Assembly (NCBI GenBank): GCA_012295275.1
Contig: CM022668.1
Coordinates: forward strand, 7,844,318-7,861,817
Reading direction: 5' to 3'
Source: Chrysomallon squamiferum
Taxonomy: Eukaryota > Mollusca > Gastropoda > Neomphalida > Peltospiridae
Length of the DNA stretch: 17,500 nt
This document shows, one piece after another, positions 1 through 14,074 of the stretch. The stretch's first letter is position 1. Each line of letters starts with the position of its first letter. The notes under the pieces are model-generated. The model saw only the letters and a program-made list of their open reading frames with translations, was not told the DNA's origin and searched no databases. Position numbers and translations under genes: made by a program.

Positions 1-165
1 ATAGTTTTTAACCATTATTTACATATTTAAAAACCCCCATAAATTTACTTAATGTATAATCTACAAACTTAATGAAAGAAACCTGAAACTTTAATATGAG
101 TAGAATATTTCAGACATGTGACTGAGACATTTATGCAAAGATAGTTGATTGTAAATTTTACTTAC

Positions 166-345
166 ATCAGGGTCTACAATGACGCCTGTGTCGCGGGTGT
201 CTATTACAAAGTTTCCTACAGGTGGACATTGAGGGTCGTGCTGTCGGTCGTGGTGGTAGGTGAGGCAGTCTCCGGGTTCTCCAAATGGAATTTCTCGTCC
301 TTCTGTTTTAGCAAACGTAAAGTCTGTTGTGTCTACAATCATAGA
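166..345 (-). CDS. GON-domain protein, next exon carrying the middle of the GON domain
   Basis: This is a 180-bp phase-0 exon of 60 residues, flanked by TTTCAG|TCT at its 5' end (346/345) and GAT|GTAAGT at its 3' end (166/165) on the minus strand. It continues the GON domain without a gap: 'SMIVDTTDFTFAKTEGREI' corresponds to the conserved segment after the first exon, followed by 'PFGEPGDC', a His/Gln-rich linker, 'QCPPVGNFVID', and 'TGVIVDPD'. Two cysteines are present, as expected for this part of the domain. The last part of the domain, which in family members contains a cluster of Cys-Gly motifs, is not in the 165 bases left on this side and must lie outside the window. The open frame runs past the splice sites on both sides, but those extensions are intronic low-complexity sequence. 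Confidence 0.8.
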
Positions 346-440
346 CTGAAATATAAATAAATAAACAAACAAGCAAGCAAATAAGTAATAATAAATAAAT
401 AACTAAATAAACAATGTATAAATAAATAAATAAATAAAAT

Positions 441-472
<32 letters not shown>

Positions 473-850
473 CATTTAAATAAATAAATGATCAGAAATG
501 AACACATTATAATGGATAAATCAAATATAAACAAGAACTTAATTAACTAATAAAAGCATAAAATTGCAATAATTAAAATAACAAAACAAAATAACTAAAT
601 AAATAACTGAAAATAATGATAGCATTAAATCCATCATCACCATTACAAGTACTTTTACTACCACTCTACTACTATCACTGTTGCAAATACCATTAATACC
701 ACCATTGCTACTTTACTACTACTATTACTATTGCTACTATTACTACTATTACTATTTACTGGTGCTACCACTAGTACTATTGCTGCTTCTGATGCTACTA
801 CTCCTAAATAAATAAATTAATGAATTAAAACTATTGTTTTAGTTACTTAC
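346..850 (-). other. Intron between the two GON-domain exons, filled with simple repeats
   Basis: This 505-bp GT-AG intron (minus strand) holds degenerate AAAT runs at about 355-485 and 595-605. At about 620-800 there is a cryptically simple tract of ACT/ATT/ACC-type trinucleotides. No coding signal is present. Confidence 0.75.
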
Positions 851-1129
851 TCTAATATCTACAGCTATCTTGGAGAACCGTGCTTTTCCAGCTAGCTCAG
901 GGCGTATTGAAATGGTTGGGAACCCAGAGCAGTTTAAATGACTCATATTAGCAAATTCCCCACCATTCTCATAATGAAGACTTACATATTCCCTTGGGAC
1001 TGAAGCCATGTTGTGACAATATATGAGAATAGGCAAGTCTTTGTATATTTTAGGATAAATAGTATAATCTCCATCTTTCACTGTAACACTCCTTTGTTTA
1101 AATTCCCAGCAACTCTGCGATTTGAATGA
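851..1129 (-). CDS. GON-domain protein, internal exon carrying the first half of the GON domain (partial gene)
   Basis: This exon encodes about 93 residues matching the start of a GON domain, the C-terminal module of ADAMTS9/ADAMTS20 and worm GON-1. Visible landmarks in order are a Cys-Trp-Glu start, the 'KDGDYTIYP' strand, 'ILIYCHNM', 'PREYVSLHYENG', an 'NMS' N-glycosylation sequon, and a closing 'FSKIAVDIR' just before the splice site. The donor is clear: the minus strand reads AGA|GTAAGT at 851/850, in phase 0. The 5' edge is less certain. CTTGTTCAG|TCA gives a phase-0 start at 1129 and matches the phase of the other junctions; a TTTCAG ending at 1150 would start the exon at 1149 in another phase. 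A long (AG)n run lies just upstream in transcript direction. The family role is extracellular or secretory (ADAMTS9/GON-1 act in matrix remodelling and secretory trafficking). Whether this gene also carries protease or thrombospondin modules cannot be seen. Confidence 0.8.
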
Positions 1130-1430
<301 letters not shown>

Positions 1431-1432
1431 AT

Positions 1433-1762
1433 TTAATAATAATTATTTTTATACAAACCAAATAATATTAAAACTTCATATTGTAGGAGAATCCAGAAGA
1501 TAAACTTCATATTCATATAAAACATGAACGTCAACTGGAAATATAGAAAATATAATATCTGTACAAAAAAGTTATGATTCAAATAGCACACAAAAATAAA
1601 AATTAAAATTAAGCATTTTAATGATACATAAAATGTACTGTAGCCCACAGTGAATTTTTCATTCTGGCTCATCAACTTCTTGTCTTCTCTGTTCTTTTCT
1701 CTTCTTAATTAATCTATTTTGTTAAATGACATACTGATAAGCACAATAATACTGAAACTTGC
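1433..1762 (-). other. Unassigned stretch with a hydrophobic 80-codon open frame
   Basis: A minus-strand frame at 1433-1675 would start 'MMSQNEKFTVGYSTFYVSL' and continue as Ile/Phe/Leu-rich sequence with no recognised domain. It lies downstream of the CRE-like/TATA-like cluster on the same strand, so a small transcript or 5' exon is possible. However, composition alone (AT-rich DNA giving Phe, Ile, Tyr, Leu) explains the hydrophobicity, and no convincing donor follows. It is left as unassigned sequence. Confidence 0.3.
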
Positions 1763-1787
1763 CTTTAAATCACTCGACATAGTTACG

Positions 1788-1868
1788 TTTATAGACAGCA
1801 GATGGCGTTCATTTCCTTTCTATTTTTATCGTTCAATCTTTTGACGTCAAATTTCACGTCATACGTCA
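1788..1868 (-). promoter_or_regulatory. CRE-like cluster with a TATA-like box
   Basis: A perfect palindromic CRE, TGACGTCA, sits at 1842-1849. Two more ACGTCA half-sites follow at 1856-1861 and 1863-1868, the latter continuing as ACGTCATTGCAA, which resembles a composite ATF/C-EBP site. On the minus strand these sites lie upstream of TATAAA (plus 1788-1793), so a start site near plus 1763 would be expected, pointing toward the GON gene. This is motif evidence only; no transcript support is available. Confidence 0.35.
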
Positions 1869-2703
1869 TTGCAATTGTCGTAATCAAGCTGTGCTTTTTG
1901 TTATTGTTATTTTAGTTTGTTTTTGTTTTATATTTTGTTTTGTTTGTTTGTTTTGTTCTTATTTTTCTTTTCTTTTTCCTTTTTTATTTTAAATATGTTG
2001 GTTTTTTTGATACTTCTATTGTTACGCTGTTCATTCTCAGTTGGATTTGTTTTACTGTTATATTATATATTCAGTGATGGATACAGAAGCCCCATTTTTC
2101 AAACTTTATGAAAATGTCAGTGGTCATTTATTTAGTAATGCAATAGTGCAAGTGAAGATATTTTATTTGCTAATATCATTGTCACATATTTGATAATTTC
2201 ACAGTTAACTTGTCAAAATGAATTATTAAAATATCATCAGATCGATCAAAAAATAAGCAATCGGAGCTTTTGTGTAGCCCTAGTTCATAAACCCCACGGC
2301 CATCACTGATCATATATTATACTATATTATATTATGTTATATTACTCTATATTATGTTGCTATGTTATGTTAAGTTATATATTATTATGTTGTTATTTTA
2401 TATTAATTACCCGATGTTTTTCCCCGTATTGTATTATTATTATTATTATTATGGTTGTTGTTGTTGTTGTTGTTTTTGTTGTTGTTACTTCGAGTTTAAC
2501 CGTCATTTAATATTAGTAAACCAAATATAATTATTGAATGAATTAATATTTTCTTAACAGCACTTCAAGTATTCAACACATTTTATTATGATTATAGATT
2601 GTATAACTATAGTTTCTGAAAGAAAGGAAACCCGTTGCAGTCATTTTATGAAGATCCTTCATGTCCTCCCTCATTTTCTTGTTGTTACTGTCTTTTACTA
2701 AAG

Positions 2704-2705
<2 letters not shown>
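1869..2705. other. AT-rich noncoding stretch
   Basis: T-rich sequence at 1895-2000 gives a spurious Phe/Leu-rich frame. Degenerate TATAT/TTATG repeats cover about 2310-2400, with ATT and GTT triplet runs at about 2431-2485. No exon-like segment with supporting splice sites or a domain match was found. Confidence 0.6.
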
Positions 2706-2780
<75 letters not shown>

Positions 2781-2984
2781 AGTACGTATTCTTTTCTTTC
2801 TTGTATTTATTTTTTAATAAAATAAATAATGTAATATGATATGCAGCACGCTTGACTACTCATGCACATCCATCAACAAGAAAAATAAATAAAATCAGTC
2901 AATGATGATAAACAAGTTTAAGCTGAATGCAAAGTTGACACGAAAATACGATAAACTTGACCAAGTATCAAATAATACACATTT
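2706..2984 (-). mobile_element. Interspersed repeat, copy A, with (CT)n end
   Basis: A (CT)37 run at 2706-2779 is followed by about 205 bases that match 7146-7334 in reverse complement. The best-conserved part, 2912-2980, differs from its partner at one position in 69. Minor indels are present in the AT-rich part nearer the microsatellite. Read on the minus strand, the element ends in an A-rich segment and then (AG)n, like the tail of a short retroposed element. No open frame is present. A SINE or another non-autonomous element is the likely class, but no box A/box B promoter or terminal inverted repeat was identified. Confidence 0.6.
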
Positions 2985-3420
2985 ATTTACTTATTTATTA
3001 ATATTGTATATATATTAAACGATATAATAGTATATATTTTTGATATCAACGGTTGTCTTTTCCCCCTACATATTCTCGTATAGTGACGACTAATTAATAA
3101 ATAATTAAGCATTAGAAAAAAGAAATATCTATATGTAGTCCCCGTTAAACACAAAAACAAATAAATATGTGAGTCTAAGAGACTGGCTGGAATGTGATAC
3201 AGTGTGGTTTGAGCCTGTAACCTCTAACGTCTCATGAACACGATATAAAGATTGACAAAAGCGCGACATTTTAATATCAGAAAAATCATGTATCTTCTTT
3301 TTTTTCTTTTATTTTGCTTCTTCTTCTTCTTCTTATTCTTCTTCTTCTTATTATTATTATTTAGTAGTGGTAGTAGTAGTAGTGGTGGTGGTGGCTGTAG
3401 TAGTAGTAGTATTTCTTGAC
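2985..3420. other. AT-rich noncoding stretch with triplet repeats
   Basis: This contains AAAT/TTAT-rich DNA, then a TTC run at about 3319-3350, an ATT run, and a GTA/GTG triplet run at about 3362-3412. No gene was recognised. Confidence 0.6.
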
Positions 3421-3720
3421 TGTTTCTTTGCGGTAAATTAGACAGCTATGATTCAGAACTGGGTCATATTCACTACATATTACTTAAGTTTTCGACTCAG
3501 AATTGCGAAATATCTCGTCACGCGCTTTAATCGTGACGAACTCGACTGGTTTATAAGTCTGCTACTACAGTTAGGACGTAATCTGTTAGTTTGAACGCTC
3601 GTACCCAGTGACACTCGCTGTTGTTTGCTTTTCACGCGAAATTCGAAAGTGCATTAATAATAATAAATAAATTAATAAATAAATAAATTAATAAAAAAAT
3701 AAAAAAAAAAAAAAAAAAAA
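3421..3720. other. CpG-richer unique segment with a hairpin, ending in an A-rich tail
   Basis: Against the AT-rich background, 3490-3650 contains many CpG dinucleotides. It includes an 8-bp perfect inverted repeat, TCGTCACG at 3515-3522 and CGTGACGA at 3532-3539, around a 9-base loop. The segment ends in AATA/AAAT repeats and an A20-like run (about 3657-3720), an arrangement like a retroposed sequence with a degenerate A tail. No tRNA-type promoter boxes or open frame are evident. Confidence 0.35.
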
Positions 3721-4014
3721 GTAAATAAATAAAAATGTAATCGTTGCAATTAATATTACCATGTTAAACAAGGATAAATTTTATTATCATTATTATTATT
3801 ATTATGATTATTATTAATATTAGTAGTAGTAGTAGTAATAATAATAGTAGTACTAGTAGTAGTAATAGTGTTGTTGTTGTTATGTTATTATTATTATTAG
3901 TATTAGTATTATTGTTGTCGTTGTTGATGTTATTAATATAAATTCCATTTCGAGCGTATCTGTGGGTGCTCACAATAGGTTTAAATAAATAAATAAAAAA
4001 ATAAATAATAATAA

Positions 4015-4077
<63 letters not shown>

Positions 4078-4400
4078 CAGACTGTTGGGCAATAATGAAC
4101 ATTTAAAATTAGTTCAATGCGATTGTATCACTTCTAGAACTTACTTTGATATAAAAATACATATTGCCGGGACTTACCTCAACTAAAAATATATTTAAAT
4201 CATTTCATGTGATCCTGTTAAGCCTGTTTATATCCTGTTATTCGTCAGTTACATAGATAACGAATCTTACAGCTGTATAGCGACTATAATTCATGTGTGT
4301 ACAACAAACTGTACAGGCATTCCAGGAAACTGTTAGTAACAGGACGTTCGTTGTTAAGATAAAATGAAAAGTGTGCACGTGCCAAATTGGTAATAGTGGT
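3721..4400. other. Triplet-repeat stretch and unassigned sequence
   Basis: ATT/AGT/GTT triplet tracts lie at about 3778-3935 and an (AAT)n run at about 4005-4075. The intervening and following DNA (4080-4400) shows no exon. The minus-strand frame across 3764-4102 is Tyr/Asn/Leu homopolymer from the repeats. Confidence 0.7.
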
Positions 4401-4406
4401 GGTGGT

Positions 4407-4484
<78 letters not shown>
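4397..4484. repeat. (GGT)n-(TG)38 compound microsatellite
   Basis: GGT repeats run directly into an uninterrupted TG run ending at 4484. Confidence 0.95.
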
Positions 4485-4487
<3 letters not shown>

Positions 4488-5440
4488 TAAACTGAAAATT
4501 TCAGTTAAACAACAATAAATCTGAATCCAGAAATTATTAATGAGCTATAACTATTAACGGTGTTTCATACTTTCTGAAGGAAAATCTTTTCTTATGCGAC
4601 CTACGTTTTCAGCTTGCGACCTACTTTTAAAATGACCATGTCAAAATGATCTACCTGTATTAAAAAAAGGCTAAATTTATTTATTGATATTATTTATTTA
4701 TGCATGAGTATATATATATATATATATATACAATATATATTAGCGCACCTTGCATCACTGCAGGAACCCTTACGACACAACACAACTGAACACATTTGTG
4801 TTCACTCCCTTACTCTGATCTCTTGCACCGAAAGGCGCACGATTTACCCGAAATACATTGATCGACCGTCATCGACCAGGTAAGGCCACTTAAACTAAAT
4901 TAGTAGATTCCTGTCAGAAATTTGAAAATTTATATGTGTATGTTTTTTGTGCATATGTGTGCAAGTGTGTGTGCATATAGGTGTGTCTGTGCAAAAACTA
5001 CTTTAAATTCAGACGAAATGACATGTCATTAAATGTAGCAATTAAATGGGATGAATAACGCGTCAAGGCGGATGATATCTTGAAATCCAGAGCATCTGTA
5101 TTATTTACTCATGAATAAAAACATACGCGTGTTGCTGAGCACATGCACAATGGTGCTTAATTCAAGAAACTATATTTACGATGGTAAAGGCTTTAGCCAT
5201 TTTTGATATTTATACAGTCATAAGAACCTATCCTATATATCTCACAATATAAAAAAAAAAAAAAAAAAATGTTCTAGTTTTTATTTTGTAAGTCTATTCA
5301 CCGATATCCATAAAACGAAACGTTTTACGGATGTTCTATAAACTTAATATTTAAAATGTATGTTGTTAAGTAATGGCCAAAATACATTGTCTGTATAGCT
5401 GTCTTGATGTCTATCGGCCAGTCCTTGTTATTAAAACAGT
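4485..5440. other. Unassigned intergenic stretch
   Basis: A (TA)n run lies at about 4709-4730. An 18-base near-palindrome lies at 4787-4804 (TGAACACA-TT-TGTGTTCA). An exon-like CAG|GTAAGG donor occurs near 4880 after a GC-richer segment (4740-4880). Two copies of GCGACCTAC occur near 4596 and 4615. An A18-like run lies at about 5250-5268. No open frame with recognisable content was found. Confidence 0.5.
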
Positions 5441-5451
5441 ACGACTATTTC

Positions 5452-5471
5452 GCCGCCATTTTGTTCCAGGT
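5452..5471 (+). promoter_or_regulatory. YY1-like site abutting a splice donor; candidate noncoding first exon of the Shisa-like gene
   Basis: GCCGCCATTTTG at 5452-5463 matches the YY1 core (AANATGGCGGC on the other strand), a motif commonly found at transcription starts and in 5' UTRs. Six bases later comes CAG|GTGAAT (donor at 5470). About 1.1 kb downstream, a pyrimidine-containing acceptor ATTTAG at 6566-6571 sits four bases before the start ATG at 6576. Together they could form a 5' UTR exon and intron. This is inference from motifs and orientation. Confidence 0.3.
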
Positions 5472-5724
5472 GAATTTATCCTGTGACATCATCACTTATA
5501 ATAATAATAATAATGATGATCATGATGATGACGAATGCAGAACTAATTATACAAATCAATAAATTTCAAGAGTTTTGCTAGTCAAAGTTGTTTATTCTGA
5601 TGACTATTACCAGTTTGAACGATTGATCAGTAAGTAAAAACACAGATCGAATGTTTCACCCACATATCACATGATACACACTTTCACAATAACAGGAAAT
5701 ATAACATTGTCCCGTTTTACTGGC

Positions 5725-5978
5725 TTTTTCATGGTTCACAGAATATAATTTTTATTACATTTTATTTTTTTATTTATTATAGATATAGCGGGAGGGGTAT
5801 TACGGTGATGTTTTTTATTATTATTATATTTTATTTTATTTATTTACTTACTTATTACTAATTTTTATACGGATATTGGGTCAGTTTTCAAATCATGTTC
5901 ATGGCTGACAGAATATACTGTGTCGTTAATTTAATATAATTTAATTTAATTTGATTTATTCATTTATTTATTTTATTA

Positions 5979-6029
<51 letters not shown>

Positions 6030-6150
6030 GTAGTGGGAAGGCATTATGGTCATTTTTTTTTTTTATTATTATTTTTTTTTTTTTATTCATTCTATTTTAT
6101 TTATTTATTTACTTACTTATTACTTACTTTCATACGGATATTGTGTCAGT
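5725..6150. repeat. Diverged tandem duplication (two units of about 170-250 bp)
   Basis: Unit 1 begins at about 5728 (TTCATGG..CACAGAATATA) and ends at about 5898. Unit 2 begins at about 5898 (TTCATGG..GACAGAATATA). Both units share, in order, a GGGA-containing core followed by an ATT-rich stretch, a TTATTTACTTACTTATTACT segment, and ATACGGATATTG-GTCAGTT. Unit 2 is longer because of an (ATT)16 expansion at about 5983-6029. The Tyr-rich open frame across it is a by-product. Confidence 0.65.
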
Positions 6151-6179
6151 TCTAGGAACTCGGTGCTCATTGTGAAATG

Positions 6180-6575
6180 ACCGAAAATTTCCACATACAT
6201 TCCGTGTCATAGCGACAGTGACGTCGTATGAATCGAGGGCAGTTCTAAGAAACTTATAGGGTACAATAACAGTAACAATACTATTTACCTTTCCTAAACT
6301 ACCTCAAATGTTAATTGTCCACATATATTATTTACTTTTTATTTGACTAGCAACATATTTAAAAAAAAAAGAATTAATAATATATATCTACAAATAAATA
6401 AAACTAGCAATTGTTCATAATAAATATATCGGTAAAAGGTTAACAACCCCTCTCCTTGAAAGAAATGGACTCGCCCATGTAAACATTTGTCGGAAAGTGA
6501 CGTGAGTAAACGAGTATCTTATAATCTTTAAATATTCACACTGACATTTTATTATTACAACACTGATTTAGAAAG
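6180..6575 (+). other. Upstream region and likely 5' UTR of the Shisa-like gene
   Basis: No coding signal was found. A TGACGTGA half-CRE lies at about 6498-6505 and an AT-rich TATA-like segment at about 6519-6533, upstream of the ATG at 6576. These are weak promoter candidates. The alternative is that this is intron sequence ending at the ATTTAG at 6566-6571. Confidence 0.3.
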
Positions 6576-10364
<3,789 letters not shown>

Positions 10365-10637
10365 CTGGTTAACCGCCAACCATATTCCGAGGGTAATAAT
10401 GTCCGCTGACATCCACAGTAGATGTTTTAACAAGTCTTAATTATTAGAATGTTTTTCTCTGCATTGAATCCAGTTTTCTACAGGGTAAGTTGAGATATGA
10501 AATGAAATGATTAACTGTTCGTGTGCAGATTTTACTGATATCAACATTTCCCACGTATGAAAGAGAGTTTCAGTTTTTATTTTTGTAATCGTTGTATTCT
10601 GAGCGTGAAAGAAAATCTCATTGTCAAATAAAAAGCA
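10365..10637 (+). terminator. 3' UTR with AATAAA polyadenylation signal
   Basis: AATAAA at 10627-10632 lies about 262 bases after the stop and is followed almost at once by A16 (10637-10652) in the genome. No further coding exon is needed. The genomic A run could also cause internal oligo-dT priming, so the exact cleavage site is uncertain. Confidence 0.65.
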
Positions 10638-10659
10638 AAAAAAAAAAAAAAATCATTAC

Positions 10660-12330
10660 TGATTTACAGATTTCAGATTTAAACTAATTTTATTTCTAGG
10701 TTTTTTAATAAATAATAATTTTCACCTTTCATTCTGTTTACTATGCTGCCAAAATAACATCTGAAAATAGTAAAAATGACCAAAAACCTTCTCTCCGCAA
10801 ATCACGTTCATTATCTTCAACAACCGCATGCAGATAGGTGTTGTTTGTTTCCCATAAAGAATATCAAATAGTAATTTCTTCAGTAATTCGAGTCAGGCTA
10901 TAAATAGCTCAGTGATCTAATGTCGGCCATTATGGCGTCATGGTCTTGGTTCATATTTTCTTCAGAAATACGAATTTATTATATTAACCTCTTCATAATT
11001 AATAACATGGAACGGTTTTCTTAAGGACCACCATAAATAAAACTTTTATATAATTATTTCATCTTGCCTTCATAAATATAAAGTTTGTTTAGTACCGTTC
11101 CCATTATTTGAAAAAAATCACAACGTATAATGTTTTTAATATCCTTTCTCCTTTTGTATAACCGTCATTATTATACTGATGGTGATGATGATAATGATGA
11201 TTATTATATTAACATCTTTACGACTAAAACCGAATGCTTGAACGGTAATTTAATTAACCTTCACCATATATAAAGGTTTTATATAATTATTTTTATATGT
11301 TGCCTTCACTAATCAAAATTATATGTATTTATGATCTTAAGTAAACCGTCCTGAATAAAGACCTTATTAAGCACCACCGAGAAAGGTGAATATTTTATGC
11401 AATTTCCTCTTGAATAAAACTACGAAACAACCGCGCACAATGAATGAATAAAGAGCCGGTAGACTGTCATTTTCACTCCATTGTTCTTGTTATAAGACTA
11501 TAAGTTTGGTTATTGTCATGTAATACATTTTGTTATTTATTCGAAGCAATTTAACTGAATTAATGTATTTATAAAATTTAACTTTATTTTTAAAGACTAG
11601 AATTCGTATTGCACAGAAGAAGAATTTTTGAAATGTTCTGAATACATATATAGTTATTAAATCTGTGAGTTTTAAAACAATAAAAAGTAAAAAAGTAAAA
11701 CATAAAACGAATTATAGTAAACATAAATTATAATTTTTACATTATTATTGCTTTTATAAACATTATTAATATGTGTTTTTATTATGTAAAGATTATATAC
11801 CTTATAATTTAAAATGAAATATTTTTCAATTTTTAAAAATTAATATTAATAATAATGATGATGGTAATGACAGTGGCACTGATTACAAAAGGTAAAATAA
11901 TTTACCTGTTTAACTGTATTGTTGAACTATGTAGTTGTTTTTATTTAGTTTTTATTAATGTATATATATATTGTATATAATCTATATAAAATGTTATGTT
12001 TTCTTTTTGAAATAAATTTGATTTAGTTTGATAAAGTTTAGTGTTTGAGTATTTTTGTTTTCTAAACTACTTAATATGTTTTTAACCGAATTGTTACGCA
12101 ACCGAATTTTTTCAAAATCACCGAATATTACATGTAAAAACAAACAATATATCTGGTGAATTTTAAATACTACTTCTTATTTCAAAACAAATACGTGCAC
12201 ATTAATACACAAAGAAACAATACTTTTGACATACACCTAGTATATATATAGTGAGTGAAGTTATATATATATATATATATATATATATTGGTTATTTGGT
12301 ATATTTGGAAATCACAAATGTTGGCGTCGT
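10660..12330. other. Downstream flank; source copy of the segmental duplication
   Basis: AT-rich noncoding DNA with no gene. Several blocks recur in direct orientation to the right: 10986-11010 at 16440-16460; 11135-11185 at about 16490-16530; 11981-12130 at 16545-16706; and 12142-12325 at about 17330-17500. A (TA)n run lies at about 12262-12290. Confidence 0.65.
10970..11320. repeat. Diverged tandem repeat of about 225 bp within the flank
   Basis: TTATTATATTAAC at about 10976 recurs at about 11202. CC(A)CCATA..TAAA..TTTTATATAATTATTT..TTGCCTTCA..AA at about 11031-11085 recurs at about 11257-11312. This gives two aged units in direct orientation. Confidence 0.5.
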
Positions 12331-12460
12331 CTATAAAATCCCCCAAAAGAGACAAAATTGTTTCTTTTTGTCATTTTTTAAAATTAAAATTGATTAATTA
12401 ACTTATTAATAATTAATTAATTATTATTATTATTTTAATTGTTGTTGTTGTTATTATTGC

Positions 12461-12521
<61 letters not shown>

Positions 12522-13270
12522 AAATAACGACACGTACAGAGTAAGATGTGCAGATTTGTAACATCTGTAGATTTTTATTTTTAATATAATCATATAAGAA
12601 TAATGTATCACAGGACATCTCAGGTCAATAGACAAACGTTTATTAGGTCTGTGTAAATTAAGTGACGTCAGTTCTACGTAAATTTACTTGGTGCATGACT
12701 TGTTGGGTAAAATGAAATGATCACATCGTGATGATGTTGATGATTATGATAACGATGATCATGGTGGTGGTGACGATGGTGATGATGATATTTATGATGA
12801 TGATGATTATGATAGTTGTGATGATGATTATTGTAATGATAATGATTGTAGTACTAATGATTCTGATCGTGATACTGATGATGATAATGGTGGTAATGAT
12901 GACCATAATGATGATGATGATGATTATCATGATGGTATTGGTGATAATAATAAAAATATAATATAGAAAATATTGCGAAATAGATAATTAAAACAAAACC
13001 TAATTACAATTATTAATTAATCTTTATCGTAGTTTTCTGAATATTACTACGAACATCTTACATAAAATAAATGGATAATTTAACAGATAGATATATAATT
13101 AATTTGACCAATAATAAAACAACAACAACAGCAATTATTCACTGAAGTCAATTTCCCAGTATTACTACCCTTTAGAATAAATACGAGTGAATTACTTTAT
13201 TACAGTTGTTTGATTTTTTCCAGATGAATCTTGTATAGCATATTTTTAACAGATCTAATTAATTTTGCAG

Positions 13271-13310
<40 letters not shown>

Positions 13311-13690
13311 AATAATTATACTAATAGCAATAACAATAATAATCATCTTCATCATCATCATCATTGTCATCATCAACCATCACAGTTATCATTTTAGTTA
13401 ATACAACCAAAATAATCCTTTACGTTTTCTTTCTTTCTTTCTTTTTATTATTGTTTTTTAAATTCTTCTTCTTATTATTATTATTATTGTAATTTTTATT
13501 ATTATTATTATCATTTATTTATTTAAAGAGGTAAAAAACCTTTAACTACAGAATTCAGAAGATGATATCATGATCTGTATTACACAAAATTTCACATGCA
13601 TGTAGATATAATAATAACCTAAAATTAAAAACACAAAAAAAAACCCAAACTCTGTTCTCTGCTTTGCTAACCCATTTCCAAAATATATAT
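12331..13690. other. Triplet-repeat-rich intergenic stretch
   Basis: TTG/TTA repeats at about 12439-12520 ((ATT)n pure at about 12462-12520). At 12725-12955 there is a degenerate GAT/GGT/AAT tract open in several frames on both strands. TGACGTCA occurs at 12663-12670. (AAT)n lies at about 13270-13308, with CAT/ATC and TTC/TTA triplets to 13520. No exon was recognised. Confidence 0.7.
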
Positions 13691-14074
13691 CAGTCTATAC
13701 CTCCCCCGTTTCATCAGATTTGACCTGCCCAGTTTCATCAATCTATGCCTCCCCTGTTTCATCAATCTATACCTCCCCCGTTTTATCAGTCTAGACCTCC
13801 CCCGTTTCATCAGATTTGACCTGCCCAGTTTTATCAGTCTATGCCTCCCCTGTTTCATCAGTCTTGACCTCCCCCGTTTTATCAGTCTATGCCTCCCCCG
13901 TTTCATCAATCTAGCCCTCCCCCGTTTCATCAATCTAGCCCTCCCCCGTTTCATCAATCTATACCTCCCCCGTTTCATCAATCTAGCCCTCCCCCGTTTC
14001 ATCAATCTAGCCCTCCCTCGTTTCATCACTCTAGCCCTCCCCCTTTTCATCAATCTAGACCTCCCCTGTGTCTT
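13691..14074. repeat. 24-bp minisatellite, 16 units, with four-unit higher-order structure
   Basis: Sixteen head-to-tail 24-bp units, typical form CAATCTAGCCCTCCCCCGTT plus TCAT, all exactly the same length. Units 2 and 6 share the variant CAGATTTGACCTGCCCAG and units 3 and 7 share CCTCCCCTG, so units 1-4 and 5-8 are a 96-bp higher-order duplication; units 9-15 are a more homogeneous array. Because 24 is a multiple of three, the minus strand stays open for 128 codons, reading a basic 8-residue repeat (consensus MKRGRARL). The plus strand reads FHQSSPPP in units 9-16 but has TGA stops in units 2, 6 and 8. No splice sites or start context support coding. Confidence 0.85.

Noticed and set aside
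1-90. Possible next GON exon after a TTTCAG on the minus strand near 83-88
   Set aside because: The downstream frame is short, AT-driven, lacks cysteines and ends in a stop; it does not resemble the end of a GON domain.
1917-2111. Phe/Leu-rich plus-strand open frame
   Set aside because: It comes from T-rich low-complexity DNA; the hydrophobicity follows from composition.
2780-2984. Helitron or terminal-inverted-repeat transposon assignment for the dispersed repeat
   Set aside because: No TC...CTRR ends with a GC hairpin and no terminal inverted repeats could be seen, so the class is left open.
3764-4102. Minus-strand frame with poly-Tyr and Asn/Leu runs
   Set aside because: It is a read-through of ATT/AAT triplet repeats.
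4787-4804. Palindrome TGAACACATTTGTGTTCA as a steroid-receptor element
   Set aside because: The half-sites are separated by six bases rather than three, so the spacing does not fit; kept only as a palindrome.
12721-12961. Met/Ile-rich frames on both strands
   Set aside because: These are GAT/AAT triplet sequence read as codons; there is no domain and no splice signal.
13691-14074. CRISPR-like array
   Set aside because: Units are contiguous 24-bp repeats with no spacers, in a eukaryotic intergenic setting.
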